A stretch of DNA of 64,000 nt from Candidatus Vesicomyidisocius sp. Agig_15_S12 (GCA_021730225.1 CP072532.1:207230-271229); one strand, 5' to 3'. Positions 39,183 to 48,627 are shown, numbered from the stretch's first letter. Translations and numbers: made by a program. Notes: a model not told the origin generated them from the letters alone.

Positions 39183-39215
39183 GTTATTCTGTTTCTAATT
39201 TGAGAACAGAATAAC
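39183..39215. promoter_or_regulatory. Inverted repeat upstream of the PCuAC gene
   Basis: GTTATTCTGTT...AACAGAATAAC, 11-bp perfect arms, with inner CT/AG pairing extending the stem. It sits 36 bp upstream of the PCuAC start, downstream of the candidate promoter. It could be a repressor site or a 5'-leader hairpin; no T-run follows. Confidence 0.6.
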
Positions 39216-39250
39216 AGTAACAACTTTAATTCTTAAGAAAGGTAAAAATT

Positions 39251-39751
39251 ATGTTTAATAAAGTAAAGAAACTTATATTAGCATTTATTATTTTAATAAT
39301 TTTGTATGTATCCATTGTAATGGAACATCATCAAATGAACCAGATTACATCTGAAATTGTTATAAATGATCCATGGATACGTTTAGCACCAACTAATGCA
39401 TCAGTATTGGGTCTTTTTATGCAAATTAATAATAATACAAATCATGATATTAAATTACTTTCTGTAAATGCTGTCGACTATAAGCGTATTGAATTGCACA
39501 GAACTGTGATGCAAGATGATATGATGAAAATGGTTAAACAGGAATTTATGATAATTCCAGCCAAAGGTAAGCTACATTTAAAACCAGGTAGTTGGCACAT
39601 TATGTTAGTTAGTCCTAAGTTAGTGTTACATAAAGGTGATATAGTGATGATTGAGTTGATTTTTGACAATGGTTTGACAAAAAGCGTACATGCTGAAGTT
39701 AGAACAGGAAAGAAAATGATAGATAATCACCATAGTATAATGCATGAGTAA
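39251..39751 (+). CDS. Periplasmic copper chaperone PCuAC
   Basis: Delivers Cu(I) to the CuA site of cytochrome c oxidase. 166 residues: N-terminal hydrophobic anchor/signal (7-24), then the PCuAC domain (INDPWIRLAPTNASVLGLFMQI). The copper motif H-x10-M-x21-H-x-M is exact: His83, Met94, His116, Met118. An extra His/Met-rich tail (NHHSIMHE) and an N-terminal MEHHQM could add copper binding. Ribosome site AAAGG. Followed after 390 bp by an SCO gene with the same purpose. Confidence 0.92.
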   Translation: MFNKVKKLILAFIILIILYVSIVMEHHQMNQITSEIVINDPWIRLAPTNASVLGLFMQINNNTNHDIKLLSVNAVDYKRIELHRTVMQDDMMKMVKQEFMIIPAKGKLHLKPGSWHIMLVSPKLVLHKGDIVMIELIFDNGLTKSVHAEVRTGKKMIDNHHSIMHE

Positions 39752-40145
39752 TAAATATTTTAAAAAAGATTTTGCTTAATTAATGTTAAGCTATAAAAAA
39801 TAATATAGTACAGAGGTATACTACTAAAAGTTTTAACTTTTTTTATTAAAGTAAAAACTACATCATTATCACTTACTCATGTAAAAATCTCTAGAAGATG
39901 ATTTATTTCTTGTTAGGAGTAAATCTGTTTAAGATTTACTTAAGAGTTTTATCAAAGATAATGGTGTAGTTATTACATGTTCGAAAATAGTTGGATTTGA
40001 TTATGCTAATTTTATTAATAGTGTGGAAATAGGAAGTCTAGAGAACTTATTTCAAATCTATTATTTAATCCTATAGTTGAAAGTTAAAATCCTTTCTTGG
40101 TAGTTCGCCAATAAAGTAAAAATCTTACATAATTAAGGAAATATA
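39752..40145. other. 394-bp gap between the PCuAC and SCO genes, probably a relic
   Basis: One open piece of about 39 codons (DNGVVITCSKIVGFDYANFI..., 39958-40076) suggests a decayed gene between the two copper genes; not identifiable. AAGGAAATATA at 40134-40144 is the ribosome site of the SCO gene. Confidence 0.45.
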
Positions 40146-40853
40146 ATGAGTAATCATTATATTATTAGTCTTATGAATAATAAATTATTTAGTGGTATTG
40201 TAGTGGTTGTGTTGGTCATTTCGATATTCTATTTTATAAGTCCTAGTAAAAGTTATCAAGATTTAGAAAAACAACTTAAAGTCTCTTATATCCTTTATAA
40301 TCTTGATAAAAAATTACCTTCTTTTTCGCTAGTTGACCATAACAATAATAAATTTGATAATAATAACTTGAAAGGAAAATGGACGTTACTATCCTTTATT
40401 TATACACACTGTCCAGATGTATGTCCTACTGTATTAATAGATATGTCAATACTCAAATCCACTTTGATTAAAAGAGGTGTAAATATTATACCAAACCTTG
40501 TTGCTATTACCTTTGATCCAGCTAGAGATACACCTAGTATATTAAAAACTTATGTGACTCATTTTGATAAAGACTTTTTAGGCGTGTCTGGTAATCAAGT
40601 ACAAATTAATCAGCTTATTAAGCCCTTTGGTGTATATTATGAACGGGTGTTTTATGAAAAAAATGGTAAGTTAATAGTACTTAAAAATGATGAGCCATTG
40701 TCAAAAGGTATTCTAGAATCTGGCTACTTAATTAATCATACCGCTTGGATTTATCTACTCAATCCAGATGGGCAAATATTTGCAGGTTTTCCTACTCCGC
40801 ATGACCCGATTAAAATTGCAGATGATATTGAATTTATCATCAAAAATTATTGA
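40146..40853 (+). CDS. SCO1/SenC-type copper chaperone
   Basis: Membrane-anchored thioredoxin-fold protein for assembling the CuA centre of cytochrome oxidase. 235 residues: anchor at about 14-32, YTHCPDVCPT with Cys89 and Cys93, DPARDTP near 124, and the copper-ligand His198 in INHTAWIYLLNPDG. All three ligands are present, so it should be active. Works with the PCuAC protein upstream. The oxidase genes themselves are not in the window. Confidence 0.94.
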   Translation: MSNHYIISLMNNKLFSGIVVVVLVISIFYFISPSKSYQDLEKQLKVSYILYNLDKKLPSFSLVDHNNNKFDNNNLKGKWTLLSFIYTHCPDVCPTVLIDMSILKSTLIKRGVNIIPNLVAITFDPARDTPSILKTYVTHFDKDFLGVSGNQVQINQLIKPFGVYYERVFYEKNGKLIVLKNDEPLSKGILESGYLINHTAWIYLLNPDGQIFAGFPTPHDPIKIADDIEFIIKNY

Positions 40854-41126
40854 AAGATAAATATTAGTACATAAAATATTGTTATGATTTATTTTAGAAA
40901 CAAAGCCGTTTATTATTAATTTGTATAATAGATAGATATGGGGTTCATTGGTAAAATAGCTACAATTTGCCATCTTAATTCACAAAAGTAAGATAAAAAT
41001 AGTTCTCAAGTAAAAAATTATTTCTTGTCTTATATATACTTAGTAAAATACATTAAGTTGCCAATATAATCATGGTTACAAGGAAGGATTTGTAAATTCT
41101 TATTTCTTTTTAAAATCAGTCTAAAC

Positions 41127-42449
41127 TTAAGTTAGCAAATCACCCATTAAAGAATTACCACGACCTTTGGTGATTTTTACATTAACAATTTGACCAATTA
41201 GAGATTTGTCACCTTTAAAATGCGTGTTACGCATATTTTCTGTACGTCCAAATAATTCATTTTCTTTTTTAGTTATATTTTCTACCAATACTTTTTGTAT
41301 ACTACCAATCATTAATTTAGAGATGTGTTCAGTGTTGTTGTTTATTGTTTTTTGTATCAGTGCTAGACGCTGTTTTTTAACCTGCATATCGACATTATCA
41401 GGATAACTTGCAGCTGGTGTACCAGGTCGAGCGGAATAGATAAAGCTAAATGATTTATCAAAGCCAATTTCATCAATCAGTGTCATGGTATCAAGAAAAT
41501 CTTTCTCATTTTCACCTGGAAAACCGATAATAAAATCACTTGATATAGAGATATTGTGGCGAATTTTACGTAATTTTCTAATTTTCGATTTGTATTCAAT
41601 AGACATATATCCGCGTTTCATTAATCTAAGAATTTTATCAGAACCACTTTGAACAGGTAAGTGTAAATGTGAAACCAATTCTGGTACTTCGGCGTAAGCT
41701 TCTATTAAACTATCGCTAAATTGAGTTGGGTGTGAGGTAGTATATCGAATACGTTTAATGCCGCTAATTTGTGCTACAATATTAATTAACAGTGCTAGAT
41801 CAGAAATCTCTCCATCATTCATAGAACCTTGATATGCATTGACATTTTGTCCAAGTAAATTAATCTCTCTAACACCTTGGCTGGCTAAAATTTTAACTTC
41901 ATTTATGATATCATTAAATGGACGTGATATTTCTTCACCGCGTGTATAAGGTACAATACAAAATGTACAATATTTACTACAACCTTCCATAATTGAGACA
42001 AAAGCGGTAACAGAATTGGTTTTTGGCTTTGGTAAGTGATCAAATTTTTCAATTTCTGGAAATGAAATATCAATACTAGTTTTCTTATTATTGATTGTAT
42101 CATTGAGCATCTTCGGCAATCTATGTAAGGTTTGTGGACCAAAAATAATATCTACATAGGGCGTACGCTTAAGGATTAATTCACCTTCTTGTGAAGCGAC
42201 ACAACCGCCTACTCCAATAATTAAATTAGGATTTTTGTCTTTTAATTTATTCCAACGACCGAGCTGATGGAATAATTTATCTTGGGTTTTTTCACGAATT
42301 GAACAAGTGTTAAGCAATAATACGTCAGCACTAGTTGCATCATTAGTTAGTGTTAGGTCATGGGAATGTTTAAGTATATCAACTATTTTATTAGAATCAT
42401 ATTCGTTCATTTGACACCCAAAAGTACGAATGTATAATTTATTCATCAA
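41127..42449 (-). CDS. miaB: tRNA-2-methylthio-N6-dimethylallyladenosine synthase
   Basis: Radical-SAM methylthiotransferase acting on the base made by MiaA. UPF0004 domain cysteines Cys12 (FGCQMNEYD), Cys49 (NTCSIREK), Cys83 (GGCVASQEG); radical-SAM cluster Cys157-x3-Cys161-x2-Cys164 ([16 protein letters not shown]); C-terminal TRAM domain. 440 residues (E. coli 474). ybeZ-ybeY, its usual companions, are not next to it. Confidence 0.97.
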   Translation of the reverse strand: MMNKLYIRTFGCQMNEYDSNKIVDILKHSHDLTLTNDATSADVLLLNTCSIREKTQDKLFHQLGRWNKLKDKNPNLIIGVGGCVASQEGELILKRTPYVDIIFGPQTLHRLPKMLNDTINNKKTSIDISFPEIEKFDHLPKPKTNSVTAFVSIMEGCSKYCTFCIVPYTRGEEISRPFNDIINEVKILASQGVREINLLGQNVNAYQGSMNDGEISDLALLINIVAQISGIKRIRYTTSHPTQFSDSLIEAYAEVPELVSHLHLPVQSGSDKILRLMKRGYMSIEYKSKIRKLRKIRHNISISSDFIIGFPGENEKDFLDTMTLIDEIGFDKSFSFIYSARPGTPAASYPDNVDMQVKKQRLALIQKTINNNTEHISKLMIGSIQKVLVENITKKENELFGRTENMRNTHFKGDKSLIGQIVNVKITKGRGNSLMGDLLT

Positions 42450-42617
42450 TGGTTATTTTGCATTTTAGATATGCATCCTTTAGTGAGAAAGTGTAGTGTT
42501 TGTGTTGGGTAATAAGTTTCAGTACTGTATTTTGAATAATTTGCACAATAGCCTGACAAGATGTTATTTTTTTTAAAAAACCATTCATTGATTTTATTTT
42601 AATTAATTTTTAGTTTA

Positions 42618-43094
42618 TTATTTTAGATACTTGAGTGGGTTAATTGGTTGTTGAAACTTTTTCATTTCAAAGTAAAATGGAACTTTACTGGTAATTGCAA
42701 TTATTTGTCCTTTGGTAACAGAATCCCCATTCTTCACCATTAAGGTTTTGTTTTGTGTGTATGAGCTGTAAAATCCAAAAGGGTGACGAATAATAATCAT
42801 TTTTCCGTGATTTTTTGTTTTATTACCTGCATAGACTACCTTGCCATCACGAATAGTGCGTACATTTTTTCCAGTGTTGGTATCAAAAGTTAATCCTAAA
42901 TGTTCATTTTTTATTGAGAAGGTCTTGCTTATATTACCTTCAACTGGTATAGACCATCTGTTGATTTTTTTGCTTATCTTTTTAATATTTTGTAGATTGG
43001 TAGACTTCTCAATAATAATCACTTCTTGTTGAGAATAAAAACAACTTGTTATTAATAACAAGTTTAGTCCAAGAGCTAAAAATTTAACTGGCAT
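42618..43094 (-). CDS. nlpD: NlpD-like lipoprotein with degenerate M23 domain
   Basis: About 158 residues: lipoprotein signal MPVKFLALGLNLLLITSC with lipobox ITSC (Cys18), short linker, then an M23/LytM domain (GKNVRTIRDGKVVYAGN, GKMIIIRHPFGFYSSY, PINPLKYLK). No LysM domain is left, so it is much shorter than NlpD (379). Zinc ligands are missing: HLGLT replaces HxGxD and FYFE replaces LHFE. Known: NlpD activates the AmiC amidase rather than cutting itself. I start at ATG 43094; GTG 43103 is an alternative. It overlaps yqaA by 11 bp; rpoS, the usual next gene, is absent. Confidence 0.8.
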   Translation of the reverse strand: MPVKFLALGLNLLLITSCFYSQQEVIIIEKSTNLQNIKKISKKINRWSIPVEGNISKTFSIKNEHLGLTFDTNTGKNVRTIRDGKVVYAGNKTKNHGKMIIIRHPFGFYSSYTQNKTLMVKNGDSVTKGQIIAITSKVPFYFEMKKFQQPINPLKYLK

Positions 43095-43656
43095 ACCAAA
43101 CACCTAGTGTGATAACTATAATTAGAATATAGCCTAAATGATTGATATATTTTTTTAGCCACTTATCATATTGTTGACCATAAGTTTTGATTAGTGAAAC
43201 AACTAGATAATATCTAGTTGCACGTGAAACTAGTGAAATAATAATAAATGGCAATAATGCCATAGACATAGTGCCAGCAGTAATGGTAGCCAATTTATAA
43301 GGAATGGGGCTAAATGCTACAATACCAACCACCCAAATACCATAAGTATTAAAAGATGTTTTTATATGCGTAACTGATTCTGGCTTGATAAGTTCAAAAT
43401 TCAGCAAAAATTGTAATAATACCTCACCTAGAAAGTATCCGATTAAGCCTCCGAATACTGAAAAAATAGTACAAATAAAAGCAAAATAGTATGCTTTTTC
43501 AGGGTGTTTGAGTGTCATTGGCACTAGTATTATATCAGGTGGCGGGTAAGGTAAAATACTAGCCTCTAAAAAACTGATTACTGATAAGTAATAAATGGTA
43601 TATTTGCTTTCAACCAAGTTAATAATCCTTAAATAAATTTTGGAAAATATATTCAT
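43084..43656 (-). CDS. yqaA: YqaA-type DedA/VTT-family membrane protein
   Basis: 190 residues, about five membrane segments, with the VTT motif region SFLEASILPYPPPDIILVPM and SPIPYKLATITAGTMSM; these proteins are linked to lipid flipping and membrane potential. It is followed by nlpD, as in the surE-pcm-yqaA-nlpD-rpoS arrangement of many gammaproteobacteria; pcm and surE are not on its other side, where glyQ lies 2 bp upstream. Confidence 0.88.
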   Translation of the reverse strand: MNIFSKIYLRIINLVESKYTIYYLSVISFLEASILPYPPPDIILVPMTLKHPEKAYYFAFICTIFSVFGGLIGYFLGEVLLQFLLNFELIKPESVTHIKTSFNTYGIWVVGIVAFSPIPYKLATITAGTMSMALLPFIIISLVSRATRYYLVVSLIKTYGQQYDKWLKKYINHLGYILIIVITLGVWYAS

Positions 43657-43657
43657 G

Positions 43658-44581
43658 TTATTTTGTATTTGGTTTGACTTTTTTGAGTTGTTTAAGCATT
43701 GGAAAGTTTAAAGCTTTTCGTGAGTCGTAATAAGTTTGTGCTACTTTTTGACTCATAGCACGTACTTTACGAATAAACCGTACGCGATCTGTTACGCTAA
43801 TAGCGTGACGTGCATCAAGTAAATTAAATAAATGTGAAGCCTTAATGACTTGTTCATGAGCAGGGTAGGGTAATAATCTCTTAATTAGTTTTTCATGCAT
43901 AGTTTCTGCTTCATCGAATTGTCTAAATAATACTTCGGTATTAGCAATCTCAAAGTTATATTGTGATTGTTCAACTTCATTTTGATGAAACACATCAGAA
44001 TAATTAACACCTTCAACCCAAATCAAATCAAATACACTATCAACACTTTGTAGGTACATAGATAAACGTTCTAATCCGTAAGTAAGTTCTCCTGATACAG
44101 GTTTACAAGTTAAGCCGCCAACTTGTTGAAAATAGGTAAATTGAGAAATTTCCATACCGTTTAACCAAACTTCCCAACCCAAACCCCAAGCTCCTAAAGT
44201 TGGTGATTCCCAGTTGTCTTCTACAAAGCGGATATCATGCTTAGTTAAATCAATATTAATTCTAGATAACGATTCTAAATATAAATCTTGAATATTTACT
44301 GGTGATGGTTTGAGTAATACTTGAAATTGATAATAATGTTGTAATCGATTTGGATTTTTTCCATAGCGACCATCGGTAGGGCGACGTGATGGTTGTACAT
44401 AAGCTACCTTCCAAGGTTCAGGACCAATAGCTCTTAGAAATGTAGCAGGGTGAAAGGTTCCAGCACCCATTTCCATATCAAAAGGTTGCAATAGAGCACA
44501 TCCTTTTGAGCTCCAAAAGGTTTGTAGTTTTAAGATTAAATTTTGGAATGAAACACAAGTATCCAAATTTGGAATTGACAT
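43658..44581 (-). CDS. glyQ: Glycyl-tRNA synthetase alpha subunit
   Basis: Catalytic class II subunit of the tetrameric bacterial enzyme. [37 protein letters not shown]-like region (motif with GAGTFHP) near 20-55, [12 protein letters not shown] near 78, [22 protein letters not shown]. 307 residues (E. coli 303). Its partner glyS is 15 kb away on the other strand, whereas they are adjacent in almost all relatives. Confidence 0.97.
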   Translation of the reverse strand: MSIPNLDTCVSFQNLILKLQTFWSSKGCALLQPFDMEMGAGTFHPATFLRAIGPEPWKVAYVQPSRRPTDGRYGKNPNRLQHYYQFQVLLKPSPVNIQDLYLESLSRINIDLTKHDIRFVEDNWESPTLGAWGLGWEVWLNGMEISQFTYFQQVGGLTCKPVSGELTYGLERLSMYLQSVDSVFDLIWVEGVNYSDVFHQNEVEQSQYNFEIANTEVLFRQFDEAETMHEKLIKRLLPYPAHEQVIKASHLFNLLDARHAISVTDRVRFIRKVRAMSQKVAQTYYDSRKALNFPMLKQLKKVKPNTK

Positions 44582-44671
44582 ATTAATTCAATAAAAATAA
44601 CAAAAAATTTTACCGTAAAATTATTATAAAAGTCTTGTACCAGAATATTTTTTTAAAACATCTAATACGGC

Positions 44672-46042
44672 TTAATATTTATAACTCTCAGGCTTGAATG
44701 GGCCGTTTTTTGGGACATTGATGTAATTAGCTTGAGTGTCTGTCAGTATCGTAAGCACGCCATTAAAGCCATTCACCATACCTGCAGCTACCTCTTCGTC
44801 CAGTTTTTTAGGAAGAACTTTAACATAAATATTACCTCCATTATCGGCAAATTTTGCATTAAACAAGTGAATTTGTGCCAAGACTTGATTGGCAAACGAG
44901 CCATCCATAATGCGGCTCGGATGTCCTGTTGCATTGCCTAAATTTACTAAACGTCCTTCAGACAATAAAATTAAATAGTCATTTTTATTGTCTGTTCTAA
45001 AAATACGATGAACTTGAGGTTTGATCTCATCCCAACGCCAATTATCACGCATATATTGAGTGTCAATTTCATTATCAAAATGTCCAATATTGCAAACTAC
45101 TGCTCCTGGTTTAAGAGTTTGCAGCATGGCATTGTCACAAACATTGATATTACCTGTAGCAGTGACGATTAAATCAGTTGTATTTAGTAGATCTTTATTA
45201 ATGTCATCAATTAAACCTGTATTGATGCCGTTGATATAAGGAGAAATAATTTCAAAACCATCCATACAAGCTTGCATTGCACAAATTGGGTCAATTTCAC
45301 TGATTTTAACAATCATGTTTTCTTGACGTAGGCTTTGTGCAGAACCCTTACCAACATCGCCATATCCAATTACTAGTACTTTTTTGCCTGACATGAGCAT
45401 ATCAGTACTACGTTTAATAGCATCATTTAGAGAGTGGCGACAACCGTATTTATTGTCATTTTTTGACTTAGTCACTGAGTCGTTTACATTAATAGCAGGG
45501 ACTTTAAGTGAGCCTTCTTTCATCATTTCTAATAAGCGATGGACACCTGTTGTGGTTTCCTCAGAAATACCGTGAATGTTAGCTAATATCTTTGGATATT
45601 TTTCGTGTAATATTTGGGTTAAATCCCCACCATCATCAAGCACCATATTGGCTGCCCAAGGTTTACCATTTTTTAAGATAGTTTGTTTAATACACCATAA
45701 AAACTCCTCTTCAGTTTCACCTTTCCAGGCAAAGGTTGGGATGTCAGCTGCTACCATAGCACTAGCAGCGTGATCTTGAGTGGAGAAAATGTTGCAACTT
45801 GACCAACGTACTTGTGAACCTAAATCGATCAGTGTTTCAATTAAAACAGCGGTTTGAATAGTCATGTGGATACAACCAATAATTTTGGCATTTTTTAAAG
45901 GTTGTTTGCTTTTATATTTCTCTCGAAGAGCCATAAGTGTTGGCATTTCCATTTCTGCAAGCTCTATTTCTTTACGACCATAATCGGCCAGTTTCATGTC
46001 AGCGACTTTATAATCTTTACTATTTAAGGTTGAGTTATTCAC
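44672..46042 (-). CDS. ahcY: S-adenosylhomocysteine hydrolase
   Basis: Splits S-adenosylhomocysteine into adenosine and homocysteine, completing the SAM cycle. NAD loop GYGDVGKG at 226-233, DDGGD at 136-140, [14 protein letters not shown]-like [18 protein letters not shown] near 81-98, and the terminal PxYKY (FKPESYKY). 456 residues. It lies 24 bp after metK and shares its leader, so both SAM genes answer to the same signal. Confidence 0.97.
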   Translation of the reverse strand: MNNSTLNSKDYKVADMKLADYGRKEIELAEMEMPTLMALREKYKSKQPLKNAKIIGCIHMTIQTAVLIETLIDLGSQVRWSSCNIFSTQDHAASAMVAADIPTFAWKGETEEEFLWCIKQTILKNGKPWAANMVLDDGGDLTQILHEKYPKILANIHGISEETTTGVHRLLEMMKEGSLKVPAINVNDSVTKSKNDNKYGCRHSLNDAIKRSTDMLMSGKKVLVIGYGDVGKGSAQSLRQENMIVKISEIDPICAMQACMDGFEIISPYINGINTGLIDDINKDLLNTTDLIVTATGNINVCDNAMLQTLKPGAVVCNIGHFDNEIDTQYMRDNWRWDEIKPQVHRIFRTDNKNDYLILLSEGRLVNLGNATGHPSRIMDGSFANQVLAQIHLFNAKFADNGGNIYVKVLPKKLDEEVAAGMVNGFNGVLTILTDTQANYINVPKNGPFKPESYKY

Positions 46043-46066
46043 TTTGATTATTATACCAATAATTAT

Positions 46067-47200
46067 TTATCTTAGTAAATGAGCGCGATCAGTTTTTTCC
46101 CAACTAATGTCATTTTCTGTACGTCCAAAGTGGCCATAACTAGCGGTTTGTTGATAGATAGGGCGTTTAAGATCAAGCATTTCAATTAAGCCTTTAGGAC
46201 GTAAATCAAAGTGTTTATGTATTAAATGTTCAATTGCTTGATTACTGATTTTTCCTGTACCAAAGGTTTCTACATTAATTGAGATAGGTTCTGCTACACC
46301 AATAGCATAAGAGACTTGAATCTCACATCTATCAGCTAAACCAGCAGCAACAATGTTTTTAGCTATATAACGTGTTGCATATGCTGTAGAACGGTCAACT
46401 TTTGATGGGTCTTTACCAGAAAATGCACCACCACCATGTCGGGCCATACCTCCATAAGTATCGACAATAATTTTACGGCCTGTTAGGCCTGCATCACCTA
46501 CTGGACCCCCAATGACAAAATGACCTGTTGAGTTGATGTGATACTGAGTTTTATTACTTAGCCATTTACTAGGTAGTACAGGCTTTATTACTTTCTCTAA
46601 GATAACTTTTCGTAAATCTGTAAGAGAAATATCATTATCATGTTGGGTTGATAAAACAACGGCATCAATACCTACTATTTTATGACCGTTATAAATCATG
46701 GATACTTGAGATTTTGCATCTGGGCGTAACCAAGGTAATACACCATCTTTCATTAGTTTTGCTTGACGTGCAACCAAAAGATGTGCATATAGAATAGGGG
46801 CTGGCATTAATGTATCAGTTGTATTACAAGCATAACCAAACATTAAACCTTGGTCGCCTGCTCCTTGTTCGTGATTAGATGATTCGTTAACACCTATAGC
46901 AATGTCTTGAGATTGTTCGCCGAGTAAATTGGTAATATTGCAAGTGTTGCCGTTAAAACCATATTCTTGTTTGTCATAACCAATATCAATAATAGTATTA
47001 CGCACAATTTTTTCATAATCAATATTGGCTCCTGTGGTAATTTCTCCAGCTAGTACGACATGATTACCTTTAACTAATGTTTCAACAGCAACACGTGAGT
47101 TTTTATCTTGTGTTAATGCTGCATCTAAGATAGCATCAGAAATTTGATCACAAATCTTATCAGGGTGCCCAGCAGATACAGATTCAGAAGTGAATATCAT
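46067..47200 (-). CDS. metK: S-adenosylmethionine synthetase
   Basis: Makes SAM from methionine and ATP. GHPDK at 11-15, [12 protein letters not shown] at 113-124, [19 protein letters not shown]-like stretch near 245. 377 residues (E. coli 384). I start at ATG 47200 because AAGGAG lies 7 bases upstream; a longer in-frame reading runs through the terminator hairpin and is not protein. Followed by ahcY. Regulation: the leader holds a probable SAM riboswitch, terminator and sequestered ribosome site (separate entries). Confidence 0.98.
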   Translation of the reverse strand: MIFTSESVSAGHPDKICDQISDAILDAALTQDKNSRVAVETLVKGNHVVLAGEITTGANIDYEKIVRNTIIDIGYDKQEYGFNGNTCNITNLLGEQSQDIAIGVNESSNHEQGAGDQGLMFGYACNTTDTLMPAPILYAHLLVARQAKLMKDGVLPWLRPDAKSQVSMIYNGHKIVGIDAVVLSTQHDNDISLTDLRKVILEKVIKPVLPSKWLSNKTQYHINSTGHFVIGGPVGDAGLTGRKIIVDTYGGMARHGGGAFSGKDPSKVDRSTAYATRYIAKNIVAAGLADRCEIQVSYAIGVAEPISINVETFGTGKISNQAIEHLIHKHFDLRPKGLIEMLDLKRPIYQQTASYGHFGRTENDISWEKTDRAHLLR

Positions 47201-47204
47201 TTTT

Positions 47205-47257
47205 TTCTCCTTTATAAAACAAAAAGCCCTTAAAGCGGGCTTCCAAATAAAGGAGAA
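47205..47257 (-). terminator. metK expression platform: intrinsic terminator nested in an anti-SD/SD helix
   Basis: Reading the minus strand: UUCUCCUUUAU (47257-47247), then AAGCCC-GCUUUAA-GGGCUUUUUGUUUU (stem 47242-47237 with 47229-47224, followed by a U-run), then AUAAAGGAGAA (47215-47205), which holds the metK Shine-Dalgarno. The first and last segments are perfectly complementary over 11 bp, so the ribosome site can be hidden, while the inner stem is a textbook intrinsic terminator. Confidence 0.88.
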
Positions 47258-47259
47258 CA

Positions 47260-47326
47260 CCTACTTTAGCTTGTTTTAGCTTCCTATTTTGGTAGCAACG
47301 CTAGCAATCGGGACAAATCAGCGTGT
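47260..47326 (-). promoter_or_regulatory. SAM-II-like riboswitch aptamer upstream of metK-ahcY
   Basis: The leader begins ACACGCUGAUUUGUCCCGAU-UGCUAGCGU. Stem P1 pairs ACGCU (47324-47320) with AGCGU (47302-47298), enclosing GAUUUG..CCCGAUUGC, close to the SAM-II loop (P1-GAUUU...CCGUAUUGCA-P1'). Downstream, GCUAAAGUAGG (47270-47260) matches the SAM-II 3' element GCUAAAAAGGG, whose G's pair back into the loop (here with CCC). A second GCUAAAA lies just before it. Known: SAM-II binds SAM and represses methionine genes, mainly in alphaproteobacteria. Position upstream of metK fits. It could be SAM-V or a new variant. Confidence 0.65.
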
Positions 47327-47333
47327 AATTAAA

Positions 47334-47339
47334 ATTATA
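47334..47339 (-). promoter_or_regulatory. -10 element of the metK promoter
   Basis: TATAAT on the minus strand; the expected start of transcription is 47327-47326, immediately before the aptamer. No clear -35 hexamer. Confidence 0.65.
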
Positions 47340-47353
47340 GCACAAGTAACTGA

Positions 47354-48019
47354 TTATTCTAGGCTTATCTTTAAAGCAATACTACTAATAAATGGTGCGC
47401 TCATTAAACTTACCATGAGAATGGTAGCTAAAAAATACAATTGACCTGTAATTCCTAAACCAAATTGTGCTTGGGAGACAGCACTTGAAGCAAAAATAAG
47501 AATAGGAATATACAGAGGTAGTATCAGCAAAGATAATAACATGCCAGAATTTTTTATACCAACAATAAGTGAAGCCCCAATAGCTCCAATAAGACTTAAA
47601 CTTGGCGTGGCTAATAATAGCGTTATCATTAATACATAAACACCATTATTATCAAGAAATAAAAGCAATCCAAATAAAGGAGATAGTAGAATAATAGGAA
47701 TACCAGTCAAAATCCAATGAGCAGTAATTTTTGATAGAATAAGTAAAGGTAGTGAATGGTGAGAAATCACCATTTGTTCTAAAACACCATTATCAAAATC
47801 ATGATGAAATAAAGCATTAAGTGAAAGTAACATTGAGAGCATTGAAGTAACCCAGATAATGCCTGACCCAATTGGGGAGAGTATGGTAGCCTCAGAACTA
47901 ATAGCTAAGGGAAATAATGATACTGATATTATAAAAAATAACAGAGGGTTTAGTATGCTAGAAGGGTTGCGAATAGCAATATGCAAGTCACGTTTTAGAG
48001 CTTTTAGGTAAATATTCAT
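47354..48019 (-). CDS. ccmB: Haem exporter membrane protein CcmB
   Basis: Six-helix ABC permease of the cytochrome c maturation system I. 221 residues (E. coli 220); opens with AHRDLHIAIRNPSSILNPLLFF-like KRDLHIAIRNPSSILNP and holds FHHDFDNGVLEQM near 72. Overlaps ccmA by 4 bp. ccmC and the rest of the cluster do not follow; the next gene is metK. Confidence 0.93.
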   Translation of the reverse strand: MNIYLKALKRDLHIAIRNPSSILNPLLFFIISVSLFPLAISSEATILSPIGSGIIWVTSMLSMLLSLNALFHHDFDNGVLEQMVISHHSLPLLILSKITAHWILTGIPIILLSPLFGLLLFLDNNGVYVLMITLLLATPSLSLIGAIGASLIVGIKNSGMLLSLLILPLYIPILIFASSAVSQAQFGLGITGQLYFLATILMVSLMSAPFISSIALKISLE

Positions 48020-48612
48020 AGTGCTAACACTTTTTGATTAAGGATATCTGAATTTTGATGTGTAGTAAACAAGCATAATCCGCCTTGTTTGCAATGTTTT
48101 GTAATTCTACTTTCAATAATTGTTACACCATTAGCATCAAGTGCAGTAAAAGGCTCATCTAATAGCCAAATTTTAGCATCAGAAATGAATAACCCTGCTA
48201 GGATAACACGTCGTTTCTGTCCTGCTGAAAGCTTGTTGCAGTATTCATTCTCATAACCTTTTAAACCGATCCTGCTTAATGCTTTAGTTAATTGTATTTG
48301 TTTGGTAGATTTATTAAGTTTTGTCAAAAATTCAAGATTCTCAAGAGTACTTAATTTTTCACTAAGCGTTGACAAGTGACCTAAATAAAAAATTTCTTGT
48401 TGGTAGGCTTCTGACTTGAGCTTATGATTGTCTAAAAAAACATTACCTTGTTCTTGAACATCAAGCCCGGCTAGAATCTTAAGAAGTGAAGTTTTACCAC
48501 TACCATTAGTGCCAGTAATGCGTAAAATATCACCTGAGTTAACTTTAAAAGAAAGATTGCTGAATAAAAGGTTGTAGCCTTTTTGGCAACTAAGATTATC
48601 TACTTTTAACAT
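48016..48612 (-). CDS. ccmA: Haem exporter ATPase CcmA
   Basis: ABC ATPase driving release of holo-CcmE in cytochrome c maturation. Walker A GTNGSGKTS at 34-42, signature LSAGQKRRV near 128, Walker B IWLLDEPFTALD near 147. 198 residues (E. coli 207). Divergent from sppA with only 15 bp between start codons. ccmAB together form the transporter half; ccmCDEFGH must be elsewhere. Confidence 0.94.
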   Translation of the reverse strand: MLKVDNLSCQKGYNLLFSNLSFKVNSGDILRITGTNGSGKTSLLKILAGLDVQEQGNVFLDNHKLKSEAYQQEIFYLGHLSTLSEKLSTLENLEFLTKLNKSTKQIQLTKALSRIGLKGYENEYCNKLSAGQKRRVILAGLFISDAKIWLLDEPFTALDANGVTIIESRITKHCKQGGLCLFTTHQNSDILNQKVLAL

Positions 48613-48627
48613 AAATGAAGATTATAT

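Larger units (their letters stand above)
37943..39250. other. 1.3-kb non-coding stretch upstream of the PCuAC gene
   Basis: No intact gene. Contains a striking 45-nt hairpin (38343-38387), a candidate promoter (39044-39072) and an inverted repeat (39183-39215). A 28-codon frame after a GGAG site near 38802 reads LDLDNKQHNQNSVELGCNKL and may be the start of a dead gene; its position before copper-delivery genes makes an oxidase-assembly gene conceivable, but I cannot identify it. Confidence 0.6.

Noticed and set aside
47201-47260. 20-residue N-terminal extension of MetK
   Set aside because: It would be read through the terminator stem and the SD region. [15 protein letters not shown] is the family start and has AAGGAG in front.
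47260-47326. SAH riboswitch before metK-ahcY
   Set aside because: The SAH aptamer core (GAGGAGCGCUGC...) is not present; the sequence fits SAM-II features better.
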